From the NCBI GenBank assembly GCA_030835305.1, contig JAURPJ010000112.1, positions 31,999 to 95,998 on the forward strand: a stretch of DNA of 64,000 nucleotides, given 5' to 3'. The notes below the pieces were generated by a model. That model did no database searches and was not told where the DNA came from. It worked only from the letters and a program-made list of their open reading frames with translations. The stretch's first letter is position 1. Every line of letters starts with the position of its first letter. Both the position numbers and the translations under genes were made by a program. The DNA is from Verrucomicrobiota bacterium. GTDB lineage: Bacteria > Verrucomicrobiota > Verrucomicrobiia > Verrucomicrobiales > Akkermansiaceae. Positions 38,508 to 46,299 of this stretch are shown piece after piece.

Positions 38508-39634
38508 GGACTGGATGGGGTGACTTTTTGTCCGGACTGAAAGGTGGCGAGAGGACGGGAGACAATGCGAAAGGGGGGCTCAGATTGGTGGTCCGAGATC
38601 TTGAGGAAGATGTCGCGACCGGAAGCGGCGAGGCGTTTGGCTGGGAGTTGTAGAAGTCGCTCTTCGTCGTCGAGAGCCCAGAGGAAGGAGTCGTTGACGA
38701 AGGCTGATTCGGGGACTTTAAGGGATGGCGGGAGATCTGTTGCGGTAACGGTGGCATTGACGAAGAGTCCGATGGAGAGCGGTGTTTTACCTTCGGAGAA
38801 GGGTGAGGTGACTTCGGCAATGGCGATGGTGGTTTGGCTCCCGGTAAGGCTGGGGTCGGTGCGAACGATGGTTCCCTGCCATTCAAGTCCAGGGCGCGCG
38901 GGGCTCCGAAGTACGACGTCGACTGGCCTTGATAGGTCGACGCGGAAAAATTGATCCGGGTTGAGCGGGAGGTGGACCTCCGCTTTCTCAATCGCGACAA
39001 GGGAGCCGATGGGTTTCTGTTCACTGGCGAGGTTGCCCAGAGAGGCAGTCCGGTTTGTGATGATGGCATCGAAGGGTGCGAAGATTTGGGTTCTGACGAG
39101 GTCGGCCTTGGCCTTGCGGACGGAGGCTTTCATGGATTCGATTTCGGCGAGGGCCGAGGTGATCTGGGGTATTCGAAGGACGAACTCCGAAGCGTCTTCG
39201 ATTTTACGACCTGATTCCAGCCAGTCCTCACGCGCTTGTTCGGCCTGGGTTTTTTCTTCGGCATACGCCAGTTCGGCTTTGGCGAGATTGGCTTCTTGCT
39301 GAATGAGAAGAGACTTGTAAGAACGATCGTCGATATCGATGAGCGGGAGGCCCTTTCTGACAATTTCACCAACGCGAAACTCGTGCGCGACTCGGACGAT
39401 AAGTCCGCTGATTTGGGGGGTGAGCGTGCTTTCGAAATAAGGCTGAACTGTTCCGAATGTTTCGACCGGAGGCGAGTGGACTTCGGGAGAAATCTCGAAG
39501 ATTTCGACGGAGGTGACGACCTCCTTAACGGGCTTGGTCTTGGATTCGGGCCGACTTGCGGCACACTTTTTAAAGCCAAAGACCGCTGCTGCGATCATGA
39601 GCAGGGGCAGAATGAGCTTGGGAATTTTATCCAT
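38504..39634 (-). CDS. RND efflux periplasmic adaptor (membrane fusion protein)
   Basis: 376 residues. An N-terminal hydrophobic anchor or signal (KLILPLLMIAAAVFGFKKCA) is followed by a barrel-sandwich hybrid domain (GTVQPYFESTLTPQISGLIV, GEIVRKGLPLIDIDDRSY), a helical hairpin (~105-175, alanine- and glutamate-rich), LRTxIxAPFDG-like wording here as VRTQIFAPFDAIITNRT, and beta-barrel domains. It bridges the pump to the outer membrane factor. It starts 6 nt after the outer membrane factor gene and its stop overlaps the permease start. Confidence 0.9.
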   Translation of the reverse strand: MDKIPKLILPLLMIAAAVFGFKKCAASRPESKTKPVKEVVTSVEIFEISPEVHSPPVETFGTVQPYFESTLTPQISGLIVRVAHEFRVGEIVRKGLPLIDIDDRSYKSLLIQQEANLAKAELAYAEEKTQAEQAREDWLESGRKIEDASEFVLRIPQITSALAEIESMKASVRKAKADLVRTQIFAPFDAIITNRTASLGNLASEQKPIGSLVAIEKAEVHLPLNPDQFFRVDLSRPVDVVLRSPARPGLEWQGTIVRTDPSLTGSQTTIAIAEVTSPFSEGKTPLSIGLFVNATVTATDLPPSLKVPESAFVNDSFLWALDDEERLLQLPAKRLAASGRDIFLKISDHQSEPPFRIVSRPLATFQSGQKVTPSSP

Positions 39635-39640
39635 GATTGG

Positions 39641-41020
39641 TTAGTAAGCTTTTCCGAGGGCTAGAGCCAGGGTGACACGGTTGAGGAAGCGGAGTTCGCG
39701 GATGTTGATGAGCGATTCCTCGGTGTCGAAGGCCCGCCGTTGGGTTTCGAGGACAGTGAGGATTTCGGTAAGTCCTGATTCGTAGCTGCGAAGGGATCGC
39801 GTCTCGGCGGTTCGAGCAGCACTAAGTGCGGTGCGGGTGGCGTTCTCTCTCTGAAGGAGAAAGGTTTCCGAGCCCAGGGCGTCCTCGACTTCGCGGAGGG
39901 CGGTAATCACGGCTGCGTGGTAGTTCGCGATGGCAGTTTTTCCGCGGGCTTTGGCTGCTCCGAGTTGGGCCCGGAGAGTGGTGCCCTGAAAAAGTGGGGC
40001 GGTGAGGTTTCCGGCGATGGACCAAACGCGAACGTCAGGGCTGGTGAGTTCGCTGAGTTCTGAGGATTGACGACCGTAGCTGCCAGTGAGCGAGAACACC
40101 GGGAAGAGGTTGGCGTGCGCAACTTTGATACGGGCATCGGCGGCACGGATGCGTTGGTAGGCTGCGTCGATGTCTGGCCGGTTTCGAAGGAGGGATGAAG
40201 GGATCCCTGAGGGGATTGCGCGGTCGAGGTCGGGCCACTCCGAGGCGCTGCGTGAACGATCGGGGTATCCGCCGGAGAGTGATCCAAGGAGGCGGGAGGC
40301 TTGATTGCGAAGATCGGTTAGCTCGGCGAGGCGGGCGCGGGCGTTTTCCACATCGGTTTTGGCCAGATTCACGTCGGCGAGGTTTCCGGTTCCGCGCTCG
40401 AAGCGGCGGTCAACGAGCCGGTGGGTGGACTCGAGTGATGATAGGCGGCGTTTGGCGAGCAATTCGCGCCGGTTGGCGGCGATGAGTTGGAAGTAGGCCT
40501 GGGCGGTTTGTGCGGCAATGGATTGGTAGGCCGCTTGAAAGTCGGCACAGGCGGCGAGGAAATCTTGTTGGGAAGCGTTTACGCCGGCTCTGACACGCCC
40601 CCAGAGGTCGAGCTCCCATTGAACATCGAGGGATGCGGAGAAGCGTTGGGCGTCGAAAGTTCCAACGTCGAAACCCTGTCCGGCTGAATTGCTCTGGCTA
40701 CGGAAGCCATTTGTGTTGGCGCTGAGAGCGGGGAAAAGAGCACCACGACTTTGACGGGTAGTAAAACCGGACTCTTCGAGCGTGGCAGCAGCCGCTTGCA
40801 GGCTCGGGTTGGCGGCGGCGGCGCGGGCAAGGTAATGATCAAGGGTATTGTCTAAGAAAAGATTACGAAGACTGGTTGCGACTTGCGGGACGGGTGGCGA
40901 CGAGAAATCGAAGCGAGCTAGGTGATGAGCCGGGTCAGGGGAGCTGAACGACCTGTCGCCGCAAGCAGCCAGAGCAAAGCCAGCCAAACAAGAGAGAGCG
41001 TTAAGTGGAATTGAGTTCAT
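39641..41020 (-). CDS. Outer membrane efflux lipoprotein, TolC/NodT type
   Basis: About 459 residues from ATG 41020, chosen because it opens a lipoprotein signal (NALSCLAGFALAACGDRS, lipobox LAAC). An upstream start at 41062 would add 14 charged residues. The two TolC repeats show in NPSLQAAAATLEESGFTTRQ, RVRAGVNASQQDFLAACADF, RLVDRRFERGTGNLADVNLA and TRSLRSYESGLTEILTVLET, with RNRPDIDAAYQRIRAADARI in the repeat linker. It is the first gene of the tripartite pump operon. Confidence 0.9.
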   Translation of the reverse strand: MNSIPLNALSCLAGFALAACGDRSFSSPDPAHHLARFDFSSPPVPQVATSLRNLFLDNTLDHYLARAAAANPSLQAAAATLEESGFTTRQSRGALFPALSANTNGFRSQSNSAGQGFDVGTFDAQRFSASLDVQWELDLWGRVRAGVNASQQDFLAACADFQAAYQSIAAQTAQAYFQLIAANRRELLAKRRLSSLESTHRLVDRRFERGTGNLADVNLAKTDVENARARLAELTDLRNQASRLLGSLSGGYPDRSRSASEWPDLDRAIPSGIPSSLLRNRPDIDAAYQRIRAADARIKVAHANLFPVFSLTGSYGRQSSELSELTSPDVRVWSIAGNLTAPLFQGTTLRAQLGAAKARGKTAIANYHAAVITALREVEDALGSETFLLQRENATRTALSAARTAETRSLRSYESGLTEILTVLETQRRAFDTEESLINIRELRFLNRVTLALALGKAY

Positions 41021-41423
41021 GCTCCGGCGATCGCCGCTGGTGACGAACCGCTGCCGGCTCATTTGCGTTTCACTAAATCAGAAATTGAACGATTTGCGAT
41101 TGTGGAATTTTTCGAATTTTTTCTTCGAGTCACCTTTTGATGCAGGCGATTTTTGCCAGGCGATCATTTGTCGAAGGTTTTTGAGAATAGTGGTGGCATT
41201 CTTTCCGTTTTGGCAATGGACCCCCGATGAAGCCTGGCTCAAGTCACCGATTTTATCGGGGCAAGCGCATGCAGCAGCGCTTCGCCGCTCGGTCTGGCTC
41301 AGAATTTACCAAACAGAAATCGTGATGAGCTAAGAAATGACATTTTAATTTGAATAGGGACCGCGCGTATATCGGAACTGCCACAGTCCGAAATCATCAC
41401 GACACCAGACGAGTCTGTTCGAG
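41021..41423. other. Intergenic stretch between the efflux and pilT transcription units
   Basis: About 400 nt without a supported gene. It should contain the promoter of the minus-strand efflux operon near 41021-41150, where the DNA is AT-rich with runs of T. An inverted repeat, CCCCGAT (41222-41228) with ATCGGGG (41255-41261), has a long loop and unclear meaning. Nothing else is recognised. Confidence 0.35.
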
Positions 41424-41424
41424 G

Positions 41425-41464
41425 GTGAAAAAATACCGGCGAGTGATTGGCTTCACCGGTATTT
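41425..41464 (-). terminator. Intrinsic terminator of the pilT/pilU pair
   Basis: AAATACCGG (41431-41439) and CCGGTATTT (41456-41464) form a perfect nine-base-pair stem with a 16-base loop. On the minus strand the stem is followed by a run of six T, and it lies about 20 nt past the stop of the gene ending at 41485. This is a textbook Rho-independent terminator. Confidence 0.82.
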
Positions 41465-41484
41465 GTAAAGCCTTAGGATTGGGA

Positions 41485-42585
41485 CTAGGAGGCGCCACCT
41501 CCTGAGTTTGCAAGCACTTTATCCTCTTCGGGGAGGAAGGGGGCGAAGCGGCCTTTTTCAATTGACTTCATATAAGCTTCCTGGGGCGAAATCATTCCGG
41601 CCTGAAGCTTTTCAAAGATGGCGTCGTCCATGAATTGCATGCCTTGGGCCTTGCCACCAATGATGACGTCGTAAAGCTTCTGGGTGGCGCCTTCGCGAAT
41701 AATCGCAGCAACTGCGGGAGTTGCAAAAAGGATTTCATTCACGGCAACCCGGCCGGGCTTGTCGACTCGTTTGCAAAGAAGCTGGGCGACAACACCTCGA
41801 AGTGATGCTGCTAGCATGGTGCGAACCTGCGATTGCTGATCGGCAGGAAAAACGTCAATAATTCGGTCAACGGTTTTGCGGGCGTTGTTGGTATGTAGAG
41901 TACCAAAGACCAAAAGTCCGGTCTCCGCAGCAGTCAGTGCAAGTGAAATAGTTTCAAGATCCCGCATCTCTCCAACCAGAACAATGTCTGCGTCTTCACG
42001 CAAACAGGCGCGCAATCCATCTGAGAATTCCGGAGTTTGGATTGGCACCTCACGTTGGGTGATGATGGAATTTTTGCTGCTGTGAACGAACTCAATCGGC
42101 TCCTCAATCGTGATAATGTGACGATTGAAATTGGTGTTGATGTAATCGATCAAGGCCGCGAGTGAAGTCGATTTCCCGGAACCAGTCGGTCCCGTGACGA
42201 GAACAAGTCCCGAGCGCATGTGGCCGAACTCCTTGATCACCGGAGGGAGATTCAAGTCTTCGATGGAAGCGATTTCCGTCGGAATAAGACGGAAAACCGC
42301 AGCGAGTCCATTCTGCTGTTTCATGTAGTTGCAGCGGAAACGAGACATTTCGTCCATTTCGTAAGCGAAGTCGAGATCTCCGGATTCGAGATACTGCGCA
42401 AATGCTGCTGGTTCGCAAATTTCAGAGAGGAGTTCCTTGAATTCCTCACCAGCAAGGATCGGCTCTTCAGGAATTGGGGAGACTCCGCCGTGAACGCGGA
42501 CCTTGGGAGGTGAGCCTTCGGAAAGGTGGAGGTCGGACCCGCCTGAAGAGACGAGGTATTGGAAAAGACGGTCAATTTTAGCCAT
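41485..42585 (-). CDS. pilT: Type IV pilus retraction ATPase PilT-like
   Basis: 366 residues, close to PilT. An N-terminal PAS-like domain is followed by Walker A VLVTGPTGSGKSTSLAALID, the Asp box RHIITIEEPIEFVH, Walker B CLREDADIVLVGEMRDLETI, and the His box ETGLLVFGTLHTNNARKTVD. PilT hexamers in the cytoplasm drive depolymerisation of type IV pili. In PilT the AIRNLIRE motif follows; here the region reads AVAAIIREGATQKLYDVIIG, which fits. It lies 30 nt after the second PilT-family gene. No other pilus genes are near, so the pair works with genes elsewhere. Confidence 0.87.
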   Translation of the reverse strand: MAKIDRLFQYLVSSGGSDLHLSEGSPPKVRVHGGVSPIPEEPILAGEEFKELLSEICEPAAFAQYLESGDLDFAYEMDEMSRFRCNYMKQQNGLAAVFRLIPTEIASIEDLNLPPVIKEFGHMRSGLVLVTGPTGSGKSTSLAALIDYINTNFNRHIITIEEPIEFVHSSKNSIITQREVPIQTPEFSDGLRACLREDADIVLVGEMRDLETISLALTAAETGLLVFGTLHTNNARKTVDRIIDVFPADQQSQVRTMLAASLRGVVAQLLCKRVDKPGRVAVNEILFATPAVAAIIREGATQKLYDVIIGGKAQGMQFMDDAIFEKLQAGMISPQEAYMKSIEKGRFAPFLPEEDKVLANSGGGAS

Positions 42586-42615
42586 GCCAAAAAGTGTGGT
42601 GTTTGCGGTGTGAAA

Positions 42616-43698
42616 TTAGGATTGGAAGAAGAGTTTCATCTGCTGCTTGTCTTCGCAGCGGAACATGACTTCATCCTGTGAGACGAGGCCCTGGGTGTAG
42701 AGATTGCGGAGGGATTCATCCATGGTGATCATGCCGACGTTTTTACCGGTCTGCATGATGCCCGGCAGCATAAAGGTTTTACCGTCACGAATGGTTGCTG
42801 CGACGGCGGCGGTGTTGACGAGCAATTCCAACGCAAGAGCGCGCCCGGTGCCATCTGCCTTGGGAACAAGTTGCTGGGAAACAACACCACGGAGTGATTC
42901 GGACACCATAATCCGGATTTGGTCCCGTTGCTCTACCGGGAACACATCGAGAACCCGGTCAAGGGTTCGAGGAGCATTCCCGGTGTGGAGGGTGGCGAGA
43001 ACAAGGTGCCCCGTCTCGGCAGCAGTAAGCGCTAGCTGGATCGTTTCAAGGTTCCGCATTTCACCCACCATAATAATATCGGGGTCCTCGCGAAGGGCGC
43101 CCCGGAGAGCTCGCGGAAATGATTCGGTGTGCGCTCCAACCTCACGTTGGTTGACGTGGCAACCCTGTGATTCGAAAACATATTCGATGGGATCTTCCAG
43201 TGTTAGAATGTGATCTTCGCGGTCCTTGTTGATGAAGTCGACAAGAGCAGCCATGGTGGTGGACTTACCGGAACCCACCGAACCAGTAATGAGAATCAAG
43301 CCGTTCTGGTAACGCGTGAGGGGTTTGATGTGTTTAATCGGAAGTCCGAGATCTTCCATCGTGCGAATGTTGGTAGAGATGATTCGGAAAACGATCTCGT
43401 ATCCGAGACGTTGTTTGACGACCGAAGCCCGGAAACGACCGGAGGCATTCTGATAGGCGAAGTCAACGTCGCCGACTTCCTGAAGTCGATCCCAGTTTTT
43501 TTCATCTAGGAAGGAACGCGCAAGTCGTTCGGTATCCTCTGCCTTGAGGGGCGCGTGGGTATCCCAAATGGGTGAGAGGGTTCCGAATCTACGCCAAGCG
43601 GGAGGATAGCCGGTCGGAAGGTGGACATCGGAGCAATCGTATTCGATCCCGATCTGGAGATACTCGTCAACGTGAGCGAGGACTTCGTGTTCTGACAT
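42616..43698 (-). CDS. PilT/PilU-family twitching motility ATPase
   Basis: 360 residues, a paralogue of the following gene. Walker A is LILITGSVGSGKSTTMAALV, with Ser-Val in place of Pro-Thr. The Asp box is HILTLEDPIEYVFES, Walker B ALREDPDIIMVGEMRNLETI, and the His box TGHLVLATLHTGNAPRTLDR. The tail ends VSQDEVMFRCEDKQQMKLFF, in line with PilU-like proteins (DQAYGHSEDKEALRRLL type). It likely acts with PilT in pilus retraction. First gene of the two-gene unit. Confidence 0.85.
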   Translation of the reverse strand: MSEHEVLAHVDEYLQIGIEYDCSDVHLPTGYPPAWRRFGTLSPIWDTHAPLKAEDTERLARSFLDEKNWDRLQEVGDVDFAYQNASGRFRASVVKQRLGYEIVFRIISTNIRTMEDLGLPIKHIKPLTRYQNGLILITGSVGSGKSTTMAALVDFINKDREDHILTLEDPIEYVFESQGCHVNQREVGAHTESFPRALRGALREDPDIIMVGEMRNLETIQLALTAAETGHLVLATLHTGNAPRTLDRVLDVFPVEQRDQIRIMVSESLRGVVSQQLVPKADGTGRALALELLVNTAAVAATIRDGKTFMLPGIMQTGKNVGMITMDESLRNLYTQGLVSQDEVMFRCEDKQQMKLFFQS

Positions 43699-43752
43699 GG
43701 ATGGTTTGTGTGATTAAGAGAGAATGGGGCAGAAGATTACGATGAAGAGAAA

Positions 43753-44133
43753 TCACTTTTGCGGCGGGCCGCCAAGCATGGAATTCTCTTGTTCGGGGTG
43801 GAAATGTCCTTCGGCGTATTCGCGCGCACAATTCAGAGCTATTGTGGTGAGCGTCGGGCGGGCGAGATTAAAGGCGAGTTTGCCCGTGCGGAAAAGAAGG
43901 CCTCGTTTTTTGCCCTGCCCTTTGTGGATCACTTTCTTGCTGCCAAAGAGCCTCATTCCAAGAAAAGCGGTTCCTGCCGCCGCGACAGCCCAGCGTTTCG
44001 GGTGCTTCCTGAGCGACAAGCGGAGTTGATGAGTTGGATCGAGCTCCCGCCGAAGCCCGCGGTAGTGATCAAAAAGGTTACTTCGCTGCTGATCCAGCTT
44101 TTCGATTAGGGCTTTTTTTCCTGCCTGATCCAT
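43753..44133 (-). CDS. YqjK-like small membrane protein
   Basis: 126 residues. The N-terminus LIEKLDQQRSNLFDHYRGLR followed by RHLRKHP-type wording (LRLSLRKHPKRWAVAAAGTA) and a hydrophobic stretch is the pattern of the YqjK family (residues ~45-66 span the membrane). The rest, RTGKLAFNLARPTLTTIALN, resembles a second helix. It is the last gene of a three-gene set whose first two members resemble YqjD (DUF883) and YqjE (holin superfamily). The start overlaps the holin gene by 28 nt. No biochemical function is established for YqjK. Confidence 0.62.
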   Translation of the reverse strand: MDQAGKKALIEKLDQQRSNLFDHYRGLRRELDPTHQLRLSLRKHPKRWAVAAAGTAFLGMRLFGSKKVIHKGQGKKRGLLFRTGKLAFNLARPTLTTIALNCAREYAEGHFHPEQENSMLGGPPQK

Positions 44134-44543
44134 TGCTGGTCTTTTTTTAATTCGTTTCGGGTGTATTCGAAAATGCGTATTTCCTTGCCGGATTTCCTAC
44201 CCACTTTAATGAGAACGGCCCCGAGGGTTAAATGGAGCAGGGCAATAGCGAAGGCCGCACCGGTCCAATTTGCCAGCGAGAGCGAGGAGTCGTCAAAATA
44301 GGAGCCCAGCAAGCCGATCACCCCCGCCAGAATTAAAAAATATCCGATCGCGAGGCAGATCAGTCCGGTAATGGTGAAACCGAATCTACGACCGTAAATC
44401 TCGGCAGCCTCCTTGGCTTCGATTGCAAAAAGTTCTCCTCGAACGAGAGCGTGGTTCGAGGCTTGGTCGACAAGAGCTCCAAGTTCTTCCTTCAGTCCTG
44501 ATGAGTGCTCGTCAGATGAAGAATTTTTCCGGCCAAACCCCAT
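44106..44543 (-). CDS. Phage holin superfamily (YqjE-like) membrane protein
   Basis: 145 residues. An amphipathic N-terminal region (LKEELGALVDQASNHALVRG, ELFAIEAKEAAE) precedes two transmembrane helices, GFTITGLICLAIGYFLILAG and NWTGAAFAIALLHLTLGAVL. The layout is that of holin-3_6/YqjE proteins, which are chromosomal inner-membrane proteins rather than lysis holins. No endolysin or phage gene is near. It starts 10 nt after the DUF883 gene and overlaps the YqjK-like gene. Confidence 0.75.
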   Translation of the reverse strand: MGFGRKNSSSDEHSSGLKEELGALVDQASNHALVRGELFAIEAKEAAEIYGRRFGFTITGLICLAIGYFLILAGVIGLLGSYFDDSSLSLANWTGAAFAIALLHLTLGAVLIKVGRKSGKEIRIFEYTRNELKKDQQWIRQEKKP

Positions 44544-44553
44544 CGTTTTGCGT

Positions 44554-44961
44554 TTAGCGACGGATCAAAAGTCCAAGAAAAAATCCGGCTCCCGCTGCAG
44601 CCAAAACTGCCTTGGTAGGATTTTTACGGACATAGTCCTCCATTGTGACGTGCAGCTCGCGCGCCTTTTCGCGGGTTTCCTCCCACTGATCAGAAGCTGC
44701 GCCCCGTAGGTGTCCTGCTGTTTCTCCGGCTCCTTCGCGAATGGCTCCGATTCTCTCGGTCGCCACCGACTTGAGCTCGCTGGCCTTGTCTCCTGCAAAG
44801 TCGCGGAGCTGGGCTGCTTTTTGTGCGGCAGCATCTTTCAGGGCAAGGGCCTTTTGCTCGGTTGTGGAGGGTTTGCGTTCAGGTGTTTTTCCTTCAGCTG
44901 CGGCGCGGAGTTCGTCGGCGGCCGAACTTGCATCAGGGGTGTCTGCGAATGCGTCAGTCAT
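44554..44961 (-). CDS. DUF883 (YqjD/ElaB-like) membrane protein
   Basis: 135 residues. A long Ala/Glu/Lys-rich helix (~20-100) leads to the DUF883 C-terminus: LHVTMEDYVRKNPTKAVLAA followed by AGAGFFLGLLIRR. That ending, a glycine-rich transmembrane helix with terminal arginines, is the mark of YqjD, ElaB and YgaM, which in E. coli are tail-anchored in the inner membrane and bind ribosomes in stationary phase. It is the first gene of the yqjDEK-like set. Role here inferred by homology only. Confidence 0.78.
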   Translation of the reverse strand: MTDAFADTPDASSAADELRAAAEGKTPERKPSTTEQKALALKDAAAQKAAQLRDFAGDKASELKSVATERIGAIREGAGETAGHLRGAASDQWEETREKARELHVTMEDYVRKNPTKAVLAAAGAGFFLGLLIRR

Positions 44962-45088
44962 GATTGGTGAATCTTCACCCCAATCGCTTGTGATGACAAG
45001 AGATTCCTACGTGTCTGTGGACCTCTTTTGAGATTTAAGATTCCATGAGACCTCGTCCCGGTTTTGAGGATCAAGGAGTCGTTGGAGT

Positions 45089-45661
45089 TCAGAGGTCGCA
45101 ATGTTGCAAAATCTCCTCGTGAACTTCAGGCGGAGTCTTTCCGGCATCAATGCGGCGAACGAATTTATCCTGTAGAGAGGCGAAGACATCGTGGCATTGT
45201 TGCAGGGCGTCCCGTTGTTCGAAGGCGTTGGCCTGGCCATCCCTGACTCCGATTCGGGAGAGGGCGGTTTTGAGATCGACCTCAAGAAGAAAAACACGAT
45301 CGGGGGGGGGCGCGAATTTTTCGTTGATTCGGCGGATCTCCGCAGGATCGAATCCGCGAATACCCTGGTAGGCCATCGTGGAAAAATAGTATCGGTCTAG
45401 AATGACCACGGCACCCCGCGCCAAGGCTGGTTTGATGAGGTTCTCAACATGGCCCCGGCGGTCCAGATGGAAAAGGTCGAGTTCCTCTTGCGCGGAGAGC
45501 CTGCCGGATACCGCGGACTCCCGGAGCCGGGTCCCGTGGGGGCCGTCGGTTGGTTCTTTGGACACGATGACCTCGCGACCCTTGGCCCTGAATGCCTCGG
45601 CGAGCAGCTTGACCTGGGTGGACTTGCCGGTGCCGTCGATTCCCTCGAAGACGATAAACAT
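45089..45661 (-). CDS. tmk: Thymidylate kinase
   Basis: 190 residues. It phosphorylates dTMP to dTDP with ATP in the cytoplasm. The P-loop is FIVFEGIDGTGKSTQVKLLA, the DRYYFSTMAYQG motif (Asp-Arg-Tyr/His) binds substrate and magnesium, and HLDRRGHVENLIKPAL lies in the expected helix. ALARGAVVILDRYYFST matches Tmk closely. The ATG at 45661 lies directly after the tRNA-Arg gene and eight T residues. Length is slightly below the usual ~210 residues. Confidence 0.9.
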   Translation of the reverse strand: MFIVFEGIDGTGKSTQVKLLAEAFRAKGREVIVSKEPTDGPHGTRLRESAVSGRLSAQEELDLFHLDRRGHVENLIKPALARGAVVILDRYYFSTMAYQGIRGFDPAEIRRINEKFAPPPDRVFLLEVDLKTALSRIGVRDGQANAFEQRDALQQCHDVFASLQDKFVRRIDAGKTPPEVHEEILQHCDL

Positions 45662-45674
45662 TGAAAAAAAAGTG

Positions 45675-45751
45675 TGGCACGCCCAGCAGGACTCGAACCT
45701 GCAACCCCCGCATTAGAAGTGCGATGCTCTATCCAGTTGAGCTATGGGCGC
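45675..45751 (-). tRNA. tRNA-Arg (anticodon TCT)
   Basis: On the minus strand the gene begins GCGCCCATAGCTCAACTGGA and ends TGGGCGTG-CCA, so the CCA tail is encoded. The acceptor stem GCGCCCA pairs with TGGGCGT (one G-T at the end). The anticodon loop CTTCTAA gives TCT, reading AGA. The T arm carries GGTTCGAGTCC. Its first ten bases are also the last codons and stop of the upstream gene at 45742. Confidence 0.93.
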
Positions 45752-46257
45752 TTGACCGCAAGCGTTCTAGCGAGAGCTTTTGCGACAGACAAGGTCGATG
45801 CGTCGCAGGATGGTAATTTTTTTTCGACATCCCTGAAATCGGGAATTTTAAGGCTTTCCTGATTGATTTGGTCCTGATCGCGGGGGAAGTCAGTTGAAGG
45901 AAGTAAAATTTCGGCCAAATGCAAGCAGGCCCAGGCACGCCAGCTCCGGAGCTCGGCGTGATTTCCGGACATGCGGGATGCCAGATGTTGGAAGTGTCGA
46001 ACGGGATTCCCGATGAAAAGATTGCCTTTTCGATGGGCGAGATACCAGGCGAGAGCGGGGTAAGGTGCGGCCTGATCTGGGACCATGGATGCTTTGTTCA
46101 ACTGGAGAATGGCCTGCGCGGGTTTCCCCTGAAGCCAAAAGGATTGTGACAATTCGAGGCAGGCAAGATGAAAGGAGGACCCGGCCGCGGAGCGATGCTG
46201 GCGGGTGTGATTGGGGCCGAGGTTTGAAAAAGCCTTCGGGAGATAGGGGTTCAACAC
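45742..46257 (-). CDS. Uncharacterised protein, stop codon inside tRNA-Arg
   Basis: 171 residues with GTG start 46257. The visible part LPKAFSNLGPNHTRQHRSAA, then FHLACLELSQSFWLQGKPAQ with AILQLNKASM, suggests a helical, TPR-like core. No transmembrane segment and no known catalytic motif. The final codons AAG-CGC-CCA-TAG overlap bases 1-10 of the tRNA-Arg gene. It is divergent from the SLC13 transporter. I do not recognise the family with certainty, though the composition is that of a real conserved protein. Confidence 0.55.
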   Translation of the reverse strand: MLNPYLPKAFSNLGPNHTRQHRSAAGSSFHLACLELSQSFWLQGKPAQAILQLNKASMVPDQAAPYPALAWYLAHRKGNLFIGNPVRHFQHLASRMSGNHAELRSWRAWACLHLAEILLPSTDFPRDQDQINQESLKIPDFRDVEKKLPSCDASTLSVAKALARTLAVKRP

Positions 46258-46299
46258 GAGTTCTTTTTAAGGTTTCCCGATAGGTTGTGGCGAGTCACA

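Noticed and set aside
44106..44543. Phage lysis holin
   Set aside because: No endolysin or phage genes are near, and the gene order matches yqjDEK; the holin name only reflects the superfamily.
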